Shown here: positions 1-6,302 of the stretch, one piece after another
Layout: every line of letters begins with the position of its first letter
Numbering within the stretch: position 1 is the first letter of the stretch
Source: Deltaproteobacteria bacterium
Lineage (GTDB): Bacteria; Myxococcota_A; Polyangia; JAAYKL01
Assembly: GCA_011389755.1 (NCBI GenBank)
Contig: JAABTR010000510.1
Span: 1-6,302 of the forward strand
DNA length: 6,302 bases
Direction: 5' to 3'
Made by a program: the position numbers and the translations under genes
Notes under the pieces: model-generated
What the model was told of the DNA's origin: nothing
Databases searched by the model: none
What the model saw: the letters and a program-made list of their open reading frames with translations, nothing else

Positions 1-960
1 GCTCTGCGCACTCGCCCCTTCTCGAAGGTCCCCGCTGCTATGAGCGTCCCGCGTTCGATTTTTGTCACCGCCATCGACACGAACCCCCTGGCCCCGAGCG
101 TCGAGGTGGCCGTCTCGGGCCGCGAAGGCGACTTCGAGGCCGGTCTGCGGGCTTTGACGAAGCTGGGCGCGCGCGCCGTCCATCTGTGCGTGGCGCCGGG
201 CAGCAGCCTGGCGCGCACCGATATCCCGGGGGTGGAGATCCAGGTCTTCAAGGGCAGACATCCGGCTGGAAATCCGGGCCTGCACATCCACCGGGTCGAT
301 CCGGCGGACCTGGACCGAGTCGTGTGGCACGTGGGGTACCAGGATGTCATCGCCATGGGCCGCTTTGTGCGAGACGGGGTGCTCAGACAAGACCGGGTGA
401 TCTCCTTGGCGGGTCCGTCTGTAAAAAAACCGCGGCTTTTAAAGGTGCCGTTCGGCGCGTCCATCGACGAGCTCGTGAGCGGCGAGCTCTTGGGCGGCGA
501 TGTTCGTGTGCTCTCCGGTTCGGTCTGGAACGGCCGGGAGGCCGGCGAAGAGGTGCTCGGCTACTTGGGTCGCCATCACAATCAGGTGACGGCGCTCCCC
601 ACGGGAGGGCAGCGGCGTTTCTTGGGGTGGATGGCCCCGGGCCTGCGGACCTTCTCGGCCTATCGGCTTTTCTTGTCGAAGCTTCTGCCGGTCAAAACTT
701 ACGACTTTACCACCGATCAACAAGGCGGCCTGCGGGCCATGGTCCCCATAGGAGGTTATGAGCGGGTTATGGGCTTCGAGCTGATGCCCACCTTCTTGCT
801 CCGTTCGATCCTCGCGGGCGATATGGAACGCGCCGAGGAGCTCGGGGTGCTGGAGCTGGCCGAAGAGGATGTGGCGACGTGCACCTTCGTGTGCCCGTCA
901 AAAATCGATTACGGGACGGCGTTGCGCGAGATGCTGACGCTCATCGAGAAGGAAAGCTGA
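1..960 (+). CDS. nqrA: Na+-NQR subunit A (5' end cut off by window)
   Basis: Cytoplasmic subunit A of the Na+-translocating NADH:quinone reductase, next to the quinone site. The first base of the window is in frame: bases 1-39 read ALRTRPFSKVPAA, matching a well-conserved internal NqrA stretch, so the ATG at 40 is an internal Met and not the start. About 319 of the usual ~446 residues are present; roughly 130 N-terminal residues lie upstream. Family landmarks after the edge are FVTAIDTNPLAP, HPAGNPGLH, GYQDVIAMG, SLAGPSVKKPRL, VRVLSGSV, MVPIGGYERVM and, near the end, ATCTFVCPSKIDYG. NqrA is related to RnfC, but the part seen here carries no CxxCxxC 4Fe-4S repeats, which fits NqrA. The TGA at 958-960 shares its A with the nqrB ATG. 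Identification is by recalled similarity to Vibrio NqrA and by gene order; confidence is high. Confidence 0.96.
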   Translation, partial: ALRTRPFSKVPAAMSVPRSIFVTAIDTNPLAPSVEVAVSGREGDFEAGLRALTKLGARAVHLCVAPGSSLARTDIPGVEIQVFKGRHPAGNPGLHIHRVDPADLDRVVWHVGYQDVIAMGRFVRDGVLRQDRVISLAGPSVKKPRLLKVPFGASIDELVSGELLGGDVRVLSGSVWNGREAGEEVLGYLGRHHNQVTALPTGGQRRFLGWMAPGLRTFSAYRLFLSKLLPVKTYDFTTDQQGGLRAMVPIGGYERVMGFELMPTFLLRSILAGDMERAEELGVLELAEEDVATCTFVCPSKIDYGTALREMLTLIEKES

Positions 961-2162
961 TGGGTTTCCTGCGGCGTTTGCTAGACAAACAAGAAAAGCT
1001 CTTCATCAAGGGCGGCAAGCTCGAGAGGCTCTACCCGCTTTTCGAAGCCGGGGACGCCTTCTTGTTCACCACTGGGAAGACCACCGAGAAGCCGTCGTTC
1101 GTTCGGGACGGGGCCGACCTCAAGCGGGTCATGATGACGGTGGTGGTGGCGCTGGTGCCGACCGTCTTGATGGCCATGTACAACACCGGGCTCCAGGCCA
1201 ACCTGGCCCTGGCCGACGGCGCTTCGCTCGCCCAGGGGTGGCGGACCCTCCTCATTCAGTGGCTGGGGGTGGGCTTTGCGCCCGGCGACATCCTGGCCTG
1301 CTTCGTCCATGGGGCGGTCTGGTTCATCCCGGTGCTCTTCGTGACCTTCCTCGTGGGTGGACTGTGGGAGGTGCTCTTCGCGGTGGTGCGCAGGCACGAG
1401 GTGAACGAGGGGTTCCTCGTCACCGGCATGCTCTTCCCGCTGATACTCCCCCCGGCCATACCCCTGTGGCAGGTGGCGCTGGGCATCACCTTCGGGGTGG
1501 TGATCGGCAAGGAGGTCTTCGGCGGCACCGGGTACAATGTGCTCAACCCGGCGCTCACCGCCCGGGCGTTTTTGTTCTTCGGCTACCCGGCCGCCATCTC
1601 GGGCGATCAGGCCTGGATCGCGGTGGACGGCTACACGAGCGCGACGCCCCTGGCCGTGGCGTTCAGCGAAGGGCTCGAGAGCTTCACTTCCGAGGCGTGG
1701 TGGGACGCGTTCTACGGCTTCATCCCCGGCTCCATGGGTGAGACTTCGACTCTGGCGGTGCTCATAGGTGCGGTGATCATGCTGGTCTCACAGGTGAGCT
1801 CGTGGCGAATCGTCTTGTCTGTGCTCGTGGGCACCTTCGCCATGACCGCGCTGCTGAACGCCATCGGTTCGGAGACCAACCCGATGCTCGCCATGCCCTT
1901 TCACTGGCACCTGGTCCTCGGAGGGTTTGCCTTCGGGACGGTCTTCATGGCCACGGACCCGGTGAGCGCGGCGTACAGCAACACAGGCAAGTACATCTAC
2001 GGCTTTCTCATCGGCGTGCTCATCGTGATGGTGCGGGTCTTGAACCCGGCCTATCCCGAGGGGGTGATGGTCTCCATTTTACTCATGAACGTCTTCGCTC
2101 CGCTCATCGATTTTTACGTGGTGCGGGCGCACATCAAGAGGAGGAAGGCGCGCTATGTCTAA
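960..2162 (+). CDS. nqrB: Na+-NQR subunit B, integral membrane, covalent FMN
   Basis: Polytopic inner-membrane subunit that carries covalent FMN and riboflavin, reduces quinone and takes part in Na+ transport. It has 400 residues (about 415 in Vibrio). The ATG at 960-962 is preferred to earlier in-frame starts because MGFLRRLLDKQEKLF matches the family N-terminus and AAGGA-like Shine-Dalgarno bases (949-953) sit 6 bases upstream. The N-terminus (residues 1-55) is hydrophilic, with the conserved VRDGADLKRVM, followed by about ten hydrophobic segments from residue ~58. The quinone-site Gly pair is G133-G134 (LVGGLWEVLF). The FMN attachment motif is DGYTSATPLA, with Thr229 the predicted acceptor (Vibrio Thr236). 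MATDPVSAAYSN, NPAYPEG and Asp384 (equivalent to Vibrio Asp397) are also present. The motif has Ser227 where Gly is usual. The gene overlaps nqrA by 1 base and nqrC by 8. Confidence 0.97.
   Translation: MGFLRRLLDKQEKLFIKGGKLERLYPLFEAGDAFLFTTGKTTEKPSFVRDGADLKRVMMTVVVALVPTVLMAMYNTGLQANLALADGASLAQGWRTLLIQWLGVGFAPGDILACFVHGAVWFIPVLFVTFLVGGLWEVLFAVVRRHEVNEGFLVTGMLFPLILPPAIPLWQVALGITFGVVIGKEVFGGTGYNVLNPALTARAFLFFGYPAAISGDQAWIAVDGYTSATPLAVAFSEGLESFTSEAWWDAFYGFIPGSMGETSTLAVLIGAVIMLVSQVSSWRIVLSVLVGTFAMTALLNAIGSETNPMLAMPFHWHLVLGGFAFGTVFMATDPVSAAYSNTGKYIYGFLIGVLIVMVRVLNPAYPEGVMVSILLMNVFAPLIDFYVVRAHIKRRKARYV
2139..2148 (+). promoter_or_regulatory. Ribosome binding site of nqrC inside nqrB
   Basis: The purine run AGGAGGAAGG lies within the last codons of nqrB. 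Its AGGAGG core (2139-2144) is 10 bases from the nqrC ATG at 2155. It supports that start and the 8-base overlap of nqrB with nqrC. Confidence 0.7.
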
Positions 2163-2946
2163 GGCGAATTACTCGACGAAGTACACCATCGGGTTCGCCG
2201 CCGCGGTGTGTATCGTCTGCTCCATCTTGGTCTCCACCTCGGCAGTGACCCTCAGGGATCGCCAAGAGGCCAACAAGAAGCTCGACAGGCAAAAGAACGT
2301 GCTCGTGGCCACGGGGCTCATCGAGCCGGAGGGCGATCTGAGCCGCAAGCAGATTACCGACCTTTACGAGGAGAAGATACGTCCCCTGGTGGTCGACATG
2401 AAGACCGGCGAGGTCAAAGAAGACATCGATCCGGCGCAGTTCGATCAGCGGTTCGCCATGAAGAACGAGGCCACGAGCCGCCGGGCCCCCGAAAATCCCG
2501 CCAAGGTGCAGAGAGTGCCCAATCACGGTTTGGTCTACCAGGTCATGGACGGCGACGGCGTGAAGATGATCGTCTTGCCGGTCCAGGGGATGGGGCTGTG
2601 GTCCACCCTGTACGGCTACTTGGCCCTCGAGGCCGACACCACCACCATCGCGGGGATCGCTTTTTACGAGCACGGGGAGACCCCGGGCCTGGGCGGCGAG
2701 ATCGAAAGCCCGGGGTGGCAGGCCAAATGGATCGGGCGCAAGGCCTTCGATGAGGACTGGGAGCCGCGGATCCGGGTCATCAAGGGCGAGGCCGGCGAGC
2801 CGGATGAGGATCCCTACCAGGTGGACGGCCTCACCGGCGCGACCCTCACCGCCAACGGCGTGACGGAGCTGGTTCGGTTTTGGATCTCCGATGAGGGCTA
2901 CGGCAGGTATCTCGCGAAGTTCCGCGAGCAGGAGCGTGGATCATGA
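2155..2946 (+). CDS. nqrC: Na+-NQR subunit C, periplasmic FMN carrier
   Basis: Subunit with one N-terminal membrane helix (about residues 11-31) and a periplasmic FMN-binding domain; it passes electrons from the NqrD/E iron-sulfur site to NqrB. It has 263 residues, close to the family's usual ~257. After the helix comes the conserved VTLRDRQEANKKLDRQKNVL. The domain core contains VLPVQGMGLWSTLYGY, the signature GETPGLGGEIESPGWQAKW and the flavinylation motif VDGLTGATLTANGV, in which Thr230 is the predicted FMN acceptor (Vibrio Thr225). This motif fits the ApbE target consensus Dxx(s/t)GAT. The start overlaps the last 8 bases of nqrB and has a strong Shine-Dalgarno site. The stop overlaps the nqrD start as ATGA. 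RnfG is a related family, but the length and the neighbours nqrB and nqrD decide for NqrC. Confidence 0.97.
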   Translation: MSKANYSTKYTIGFAAAVCIVCSILVSTSAVTLRDRQEANKKLDRQKNVLVATGLIEPEGDLSRKQITDLYEEKIRPLVVDMKTGEVKEDIDPAQFDQRFAMKNEATSRRAPENPAKVQRVPNHGLVYQVMDGDGVKMIVLPVQGMGLWSTLYGYLALEADTTTIAGIAFYEHGETPGLGGEIESPGWQAKWIGRKAFDEDWEPRIRVIKGEAGEPDEDPYQVDGLTGATLTANGVTELVRFWISDEGYGRYLAKFREQERGS

Positions 2947-3566
2947 ACAGGAAATCGCGAGAAGCGCTGCTCGATCCGTTTTTCAACAACAACCCCATCG
3001 CGGCTCAGGTGCTGGGCATCTGCTCGGCCCTCGCCGTGACCACCCAGATGATCCCGTCGGTGGTGATGTGCGCCGCCCTCATCGCGGTGACAGCGCTCTC
3101 CAACGTGTCGGTGAGCATGATCCGCAACTACGTGCCGGCGAGCATCCGCATCATCGTCCAGCTGACCATCATCGCGTCGCTGGTCATCATCACCGACCAG
3201 ATCTTGAAGGCGTTTTTGTTCGACGTGAGCAAGCAGCTCTCGGTGTTTGTGGGCCTCATCATCACCAACTGCATCGTCATGGGCCGAGCCGAGGCCTTCG
3301 CCATGCAAAACGGCCCCTGGCGCAGCTTCTTGGACGGCATCGGCAACGGCGCCGGATACAGCCTGGTGCTCATCGTGGTGGGTTTCTTCCGGGAGCTGCT
3401 GGGCGCGGGGCGCCTCTTTGGAGTCCAAGTCTTCGAGCTGGCCGGGGAGGGGGGCTGGTACGTGCCCAACGGACTTTTGGTCCTGGCCCCCAGCGCGTTT
3501 TTTATCATCGGCCTGTTCATCTGGGGGCTCAGAGCCTGGAAGCCACTCTTGGTGGAGGAGGACTGA
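2943..3566 (+). CDS. nqrD: Na+-NQR subunit D, integral membrane, Fe-S ligand
   Basis: Membrane subunit of 207 residues, the usual family length, with about six hydrophobic helices. NqrD and NqrE form an inverted-symmetry pair that holds an iron-sulfur centre at the interface, carrying electrons across the membrane from NqrF to NqrC. The two ligand cysteines are present: Cys27 (LGICSALAVT) and Cys110 (ITNCIVMGRAEAFA). Other family landmarks are DPFFNNNPIAAQVLG at the N-terminus, SMIRNYVPASIRIIVQLTII, DGIGNGAGYSLVL and FFRELLGAGRLFG. The ATG shares four bases with the nqrC stop (ATGA at 2943-2946), and AGGAG at 2930-2934 lies 8 bases upstream. RnfE is the homologue in the Rnf complex. The N-terminal sequence and the surrounding nqr genes make NqrD the right name. 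Confidence 0.97.
   Translation: MNRKSREALLDPFFNNNPIAAQVLGICSALAVTTQMIPSVVMCAALIAVTALSNVSVSMIRNYVPASIRIIVQLTIIASLVIITDQILKAFLFDVSKQLSVFVGLIITNCIVMGRAEAFAMQNGPWRSFLDGIGNGAGYSLVLIVVGFFRELLGAGRLFGVQVFELAGEGGWYVPNGLLVLAPSAFFIIGLFIWGLRAWKPLLVEED
3556..3561 (+). promoter_or_regulatory. Ribosome binding site of nqrE at the end of nqrD
   Basis: A perfect AGGAGG, inside the longer purine run 3554-3562, lies 9 bases before the nqrE ATG at 3571. It fixes that start over the far longer in-frame open stretch that reaches back into nqrD. Confidence 0.8.
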
Positions 3567-3570
3567 GATC

Positions 3571-4188
3571 ATGCTTGAGCATTATCTGAGCCTGTTGGTC
3601 CGTTCGATCTTCGTCGAGAACATGGCGCTGGCCTTTTTCCTCGGCATGTGCTCGTTCCTCGCGGTCTCGCGCAAGGTGAGCACGTCGGTGGGGCTGGGCT
3701 TCGCGGTCATCTTCGTGCTCACCGTGACGGTGCCTATCAACAACCTGGTGTACATGCACCTGTTGCGCCAGGGGGCCCTGTCCTGGATCCACCCGTCTTT
3801 GGCGGACGTCGATCTGTCGTTTCTCGGGTTTCTGACCTACATCGGCACCATCGCGGCCATGGTCCAGATCGTGGAGATGACCTTGGATCGCTACGTCCCT
3901 GTTTTGTATACCTCCTTGGGGGTCTTTTTGCCGCTGATCGCGGTGAACTGCGCCATCTTGGGAGGCTCTTTGTTTATGGTGGAGCGCAGCTACGACCTCG
4001 GTGAGAGCGTGGTGTTCGGCTTCGGCTCAGGCGTGGGGTGGCTGCTGGCCATCGCGGGCCTGGCCGCCATTCGCGAGAGGCTCAGGTATAACAACATCCC
4101 GGCGGGGCTTCGCGGCCTGGGGATCACGTTCATCGTGACCGGCCTGATGGCCATCGCCTTCATGACCTTCGCGGGAATTCAGCTATAG
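3571..4188 (+). CDS. nqrE: Na+-NQR subunit E, integral membrane, Fe-S ligand
   Basis: Membrane subunit of 205 residues (Vibrio about 198) with about six hydrophobic helices, the partner of NqrD in holding the intramembrane iron-sulfur centre. The ligand cysteines are Cys27 (FFLGMCSFLAVS) and Cys127 (LIAVNCAILGGSLFM). Other family features are the N-terminus LEHYLSLLVRSIFVENMALA, VTVPINNLVY, IVEMTLDRYVPVLYTSLG, VFGFGSGVGWLLAI, AAIRERLRYNNIPAGLRGLG and the C-terminal FITFxG-like end around residues 185-203. The ATG at 3571 is fixed by a perfect Shine-Dalgarno site and by the match to the family N-terminus; the reading frame is open further upstream, but only inside nqrD. It starts 4 bases after nqrD and ends 12 bases before nqrF. 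RnfA is the Rnf homologue; context decides for NqrE. Confidence 0.97.
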   Translation: MLEHYLSLLVRSIFVENMALAFFLGMCSFLAVSRKVSTSVGLGFAVIFVLTVTVPINNLVYMHLLRQGALSWIHPSLADVDLSFLGFLTYIGTIAAMVQIVEMTLDRYVPVLYTSLGVFLPLIAVNCAILGGSLFMVERSYDLGESVVFGFGSGVGWLLAIAGLAAIRERLRYNNIPAGLRGLGITFIVTGLMAIAFMTFAGIQL

Positions 4189-4194
4189 GGGAAG
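4187..4194 (+). promoter_or_regulatory. Ribosome binding site of nqrF
   Basis: AGGGGAAG begins in the nqrE stop codon and ends 6 bases before the nqrF ATG at 4201. It lies mostly in the loop between two GAATTC copies (4175-4180 and 4194-4199) that could pair as a weak stem. Confidence 0.65.
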
Positions 4195-4200
4195 AATTCG

Positions 4201-5424
4201 ATGTTGCTCGTCATACTCGGCGTGGGGATGTTTTCAGGAGTGGTCTTGTCCTTGGTCCTTTTGTTGATGTTCGCCAAGAAACACTTGGTGGCCAGCGGCG
4301 AGGTCAAGATTGAGGTTAACGATGATCCGGAGCAGACCATAACCACCGAAGCCGGCAGCACGCTCCTTGGGACCTTGGCCGCTCAGAAGATCTTTATCCC
4401 GTCGGCGTGCGGCGGCAAGGGCACCTGCGGGGTGTGCACCGTAACCGTGAACGAAGGCGGCGGGGCGATCTTGCCCACCGAGGTGACCCACATCACGAGG
4501 GGGCAGGCCCGGGAAGGGCTCCGGCTCAGCTGCCAGGTCAAGGTCAAGCGTGACATGAAGATCGAGATTCCGCCGGAGATCTTCAATGTTCGCAAGTGGG
4601 AGTGCGAGGTGATCTCCAACACCAACGTGGCGACCTTCATAAAAGAGCTCAAGCTGCGGCTGCCCGAAGGCGAGGATGTGCCGTTTCGGGCCGGAGGCTA
4701 CATCCAGATCGAGTGCCCGCCGCACACGGTGCATTACAAGGACTTCGATATCGACGAGGAGTACCGTGAGGACTGGGATCGGTACGACATGTGGCGGTAC
4801 GTCTCCGTGGTCGATGAGGAGGTCACCCGGGCGTATTCCATGGCCAACTACCCCCAGGAGAAGGGGCTCATCTTGCTCAACGTGCGCATCGCGAGCCCGC
4901 CGCCCAACAAACCCGACGCGCCTCCGGGGCAGATGTCCTCGTACATCTTTGGCCTAAGGCCGGGCGACAAGGTGACCATCTCGGGGCCGTATGGGGAGTT
5001 CTTCGCTCGGGAGACGAAAAACGAGATGTGCTTTATCGGCGGCGGCGCCGGAATGGCTCCCATGCGGTCCCACATCTTCGATCAGTTCAAGCGCGTCGCG
5101 ACCGATCGCAAGGTCACCTTCTGGTATGGCGCCAGGAGCATGCGCGAGGCCTTCTACGTGGAGGAGTTCGACGAGCTCGCGCGGCAGCACGAAAACTTCG
5201 ACTGGACGCTGGCCATGTCGGAGCCCAAGCCCGAGGACAATTGGACCGGGGCCAAGGGGTTCATCCACAACGTGCTGTATGACAACTACCTCAAAGATCA
5301 CCCCTCGCCCGAAGATCTGGAGTACTACATCTGCGGTCCTCCCATGATGAACGACGCGGTCATCAACATGCTCTTGAACCTCGGAGTGGAGCGCGAGAAC
5401 GTCCTGTTCGACGACTTCGGTTGA
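4201..5424 (+). CDS. nqrF: Na+-NQR subunit F, NADH dehydrogenase with FAD and [2Fe-2S]
   Basis: Entry subunit of the complex: it oxidises cytoplasmic NADH through FAD and passes electrons to a [2Fe-2S] cluster. It has 407 residues, the same length class as Vibrio (408). In order: a single N-terminal membrane anchor (about 2-24), an adrenodoxin-like ferredoxin domain (about 33-125) with cluster ligands Cys70, Cys76, Cys79 and Cys111, then a ferredoxin-NADP reductase-like module. FAD contacts are in RAYSMANY (Arg210, Tyr212, Ser213) and GQMSSY (Ser246). The NADH site includes FIGGGAGMAPMRSH (from about 278), WYGARSMREAFY and the C-terminal YYICGPPMMN with Cys378. It ends in DDFG. ATG 4201 has a Shine-Dalgarno site 6 bases upstream and gives the expected membrane anchor. 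The separate FAD/NADH module rules out an Rnf protein. Confidence 0.98.
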   Translation: MLLVILGVGMFSGVVLSLVLLLMFAKKHLVASGEVKIEVNDDPEQTITTEAGSTLLGTLAAQKIFIPSACGGKGTCGVCTVTVNEGGGAILPTEVTHITRGQAREGLRLSCQVKVKRDMKIEIPPEIFNVRKWECEVISNTNVATFIKELKLRLPEGEDVPFRAGGYIQIECPPHTVHYKDFDIDEEYREDWDRYDMWRYVSVVDEEVTRAYSMANYPQEKGLILLNVRIASPPPNKPDAPPGQMSSYIFGLRPGDKVTISGPYGEFFARETKNEMCFIGGGAGMAPMRSHIFDQFKRVATDRKVTFWYGARSMREAFYVEEFDELARQHENFDWTLAMSEPKPEDNWTGAKGFIHNVLYDNYLKDHPSPEDLEYYICGPPMMNDAVINMLLNLGVERENVLFDDFG

Positions 5425-5439
5425 GGTTATTTTGATGGA

Positions 5440-6302
5440 ATGAAAAGCCCGGTCTTCTCAAGCTCAGCGCAAAATCCCAGGCTCGAGCCCAGGCGACTCC
5501 TTGGGGCCGTCCTCGTCTTGGCCGCGCTTTTTTCGGCTTACTACTGGCGGCGAAGCGAGCCTCATCCACAGATGCTCGACATTCGCTCCCTGGCTTTTTC
5601 GAGCATCGTCTACCAGGTCAAGGTGGTCTCGAGCGACTTCGGTGAAGACGCTCGGGGCGAGCTTTTAGCCGCTTTCAAAGGGGAGCTGGACGCCGTCGAC
5701 CGCATGATGTCCTGGCACCGCAAAGACTCGGCCGTGGCCCGAATCAATCGGGCGGAGGCGGGCCAAGAGCTACCCCTTGATAAGGCGCTTAGGGACCTTT
5801 TGGTTTTGGCGGGCGAGGTCCATGAGCGAAGTAGTGGCGCGTTCGACGTGACCGTGGGGCCCATCGTCGCGCTTTGGGGGTTCAAGGACAAAGTCAGCCC
5901 GGGGAAAGTTCCATCTCGAAAAGAGCGAGAGGCTGTCTCCCAGAGTGTGGGGTGGGAAAAAGTCCGACTGACGAAAAAGACGGTGCGCAAGGACCACTCT
6001 CAGCTCCAGATAGATCTCTCGGCCATCGCCAAGGGGTACGCCGTGGATCGCATCGCGAGGGTCCTCGAGAAAAGGGGGTACAAAAATTTTATGGTGGAGA
6101 TAGGCGGTGAGGTGCGGGTCTTGGGGCACAACCTGCGGGGCAGACCGTGGCGCATCGCGGTCGAGACCCCCGATCCGGACCGCCGGGAGGTCTTTCGCGT
6201 CTTGTCTCTCAAGGACGCTGCCGTGGCCACCTCTGGAGACTACCGCAACGCCCACGCCATAGGCGGGCGAGTCTACTCCCATACCATCGATCCCCGCACT
6301 TT
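5440..6302 (+). CDS. apbE: FAD:protein FMN transferase ApbE (3' end cut off by window)
   Basis: Mg2+-dependent flavin transferase that moves FMN from FAD onto the acceptor threonine of NqrB and NqrC on the periplasmic side. The frame stays open from ATG 5440 to the window edge, giving 287 whole codons of an expected ~330-350. Domain landmarks are MSWHRKDSAVARINR (about 90-104), SSGAFDVTVGPIVALWGF (131-148), IDLSAIAKGYAVDRI (191-205), VEIGGEVRVLGHN (219-231), AVATSGDYRN (261-270) and HTIDPRT (281-287). The missing end should hold the rest of the Mg2+ site. Residues ~20-36 form one hydrophobic helix between Arg18-Arg19 and Arg37-Arg38 with no lipobox Cys, so it looks membrane-anchored rather than a lipoprotein. 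The start is the only ATG before that helix after the in-frame nqrF stop. It lies 15 bases after nqrF, as is common for apbE next to nqr genes. Confidence 0.94.
   Translation, partial: MKSPVFSSSAQNPRLEPRRLLGAVLVLAALFSAYYWRRSEPHPQMLDIRSLAFSSIVYQVKVVSSDFGEDARGELLAAFKGELDAVDRMMSWHRKDSAVARINRAEAGQELPLDKALRDLLVLAGEVHERSSGAFDVTVGPIVALWGFKDKVSPGKVPSRKEREAVSQSVGWEKVRLTKKTVRKDHSQLQIDLSAIAKGYAVDRIARVLEKRGYKNFMVEIGGEVRVLGHNLRGRPWRIAVETPDPDRREVFRVLSLKDAAVATSGDYRNAHAIGGRVYSHTIDPRT

Noticed and set aside
879..959. Upstream extension of nqrB to an ATG at 879
   Set aside because: The extra residues overlap the conserved nqrA C-terminus, match no NqrB N-terminus, and the ATG at 960 has a Shine-Dalgarno site.
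2134..2673. Minus-strand open frame of 179 codons opposite nqrC
   Set aside because: It lies wholly opposite nqrC and the nqrB end, shows no family motif, and has no convincing start context.
3247..3570. Upstream extension of nqrE to an ATG at 3247
   Set aside because: The added ~108 residues are the shadow of nqrD in another frame; the ATG at 3571 has a perfect AGGAGG and matches the NqrE N-terminus.
2898..3572. Long minus-strand open frame (224 codons) opposite nqrD
   Set aside because: It is an antisense shadow of GC-rich, codon-biased nqrD: its translation is rich in His, Asp and Arg with no recognisable domain, and the plus strand has a clear conserved gene.
1..5424. Rnf complex instead of Na+-NQR
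   Set aside because: Gene order is A-B-C-D-E-F, the NqrA part seen has no 4Fe-4S cysteine repeats, and NqrF has FAD and NADH modules that Rnf lacks.
5425..5439. Possible terminator between nqrF and apbE
   Set aside because: Only 15 bases, with no inverted repeat followed by a T run; the TTTT here is not preceded by a stem.
5770..6282. Minus-strand open frame of 170 codons opposite apbE
   Set aside because: The plus strand here has clear ApbE motifs in order, and the antisense translation has no recognisable features.

Overview
The window is one gene-dense, plus-strand operon segment encoding the six-subunit Na+-translocating NADH:quinone oxidoreductase (Na+-NQR), in the standard order nqrA-nqrB-nqrC-nqrD-nqrE-nqrF. 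It is followed by apbE, the flavin transferase (FMN transferase) that attaches the covalent FMNs of this complex. Both ends are cut: nqrA lacks its first ~130 codons (upstream of base 1) and apbE runs off the right edge at base 6302.

Layout: nqrA 1-960 (3' part), nqrB 960-2162, nqrC 2155-2946, nqrD 2943-3566, nqrE 3571-4188, nqrF 4201-5424, apbE 5440-6302 (5' part). Neighbouring genes overlap by 1, 8 and 4 bases or are separated by only 4, 12 and 15 bases, so the set looks co-transcribed and partly translationally coupled. No promoter, terminator, RNA gene, mobile element, CRISPR array or long non-coding stretch was seen; the longest gap is 15 bases.

How they work together: NqrF oxidises NADH in the cytoplasm through FAD and a [2Fe-2S] cluster. 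Electrons then pass to the Fe-S site formed by membrane subunits NqrD and NqrE, to the covalent FMN on periplasmic NqrC, to the covalent FMN and riboflavin on NqrB, and finally to quinone. The reaction is coupled to outward Na+ pumping. NqrA is the cytoplasmic subunit next to the quinone site. ApbE uses FAD to put FMN on the threonines of NqrB (Thr229 here) and NqrC (Thr230 here). All the cofactor-binding residues I could check are present, so the complex looks functional.

Organism: a Gram-negative bacterium with GC-rich DNA (judged by eye, not counted) that uses a sodium pump, as many marine or host-associated bacteria do. The proteins resemble Vibrio-type NQR as I remember it, but codon and base use do not suggest Vibrio. 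A deltaproteobacterial/Myxococcota-like or other GC-rich Gram-negative lineage is a guess only. I found no previously undescribed system. The points worth a second look are small: a changed flavinylation motif in NqrB, a two-codon ORF directly before apbE, and an ApbE that appears membrane-anchored rather than a lipoprotein.
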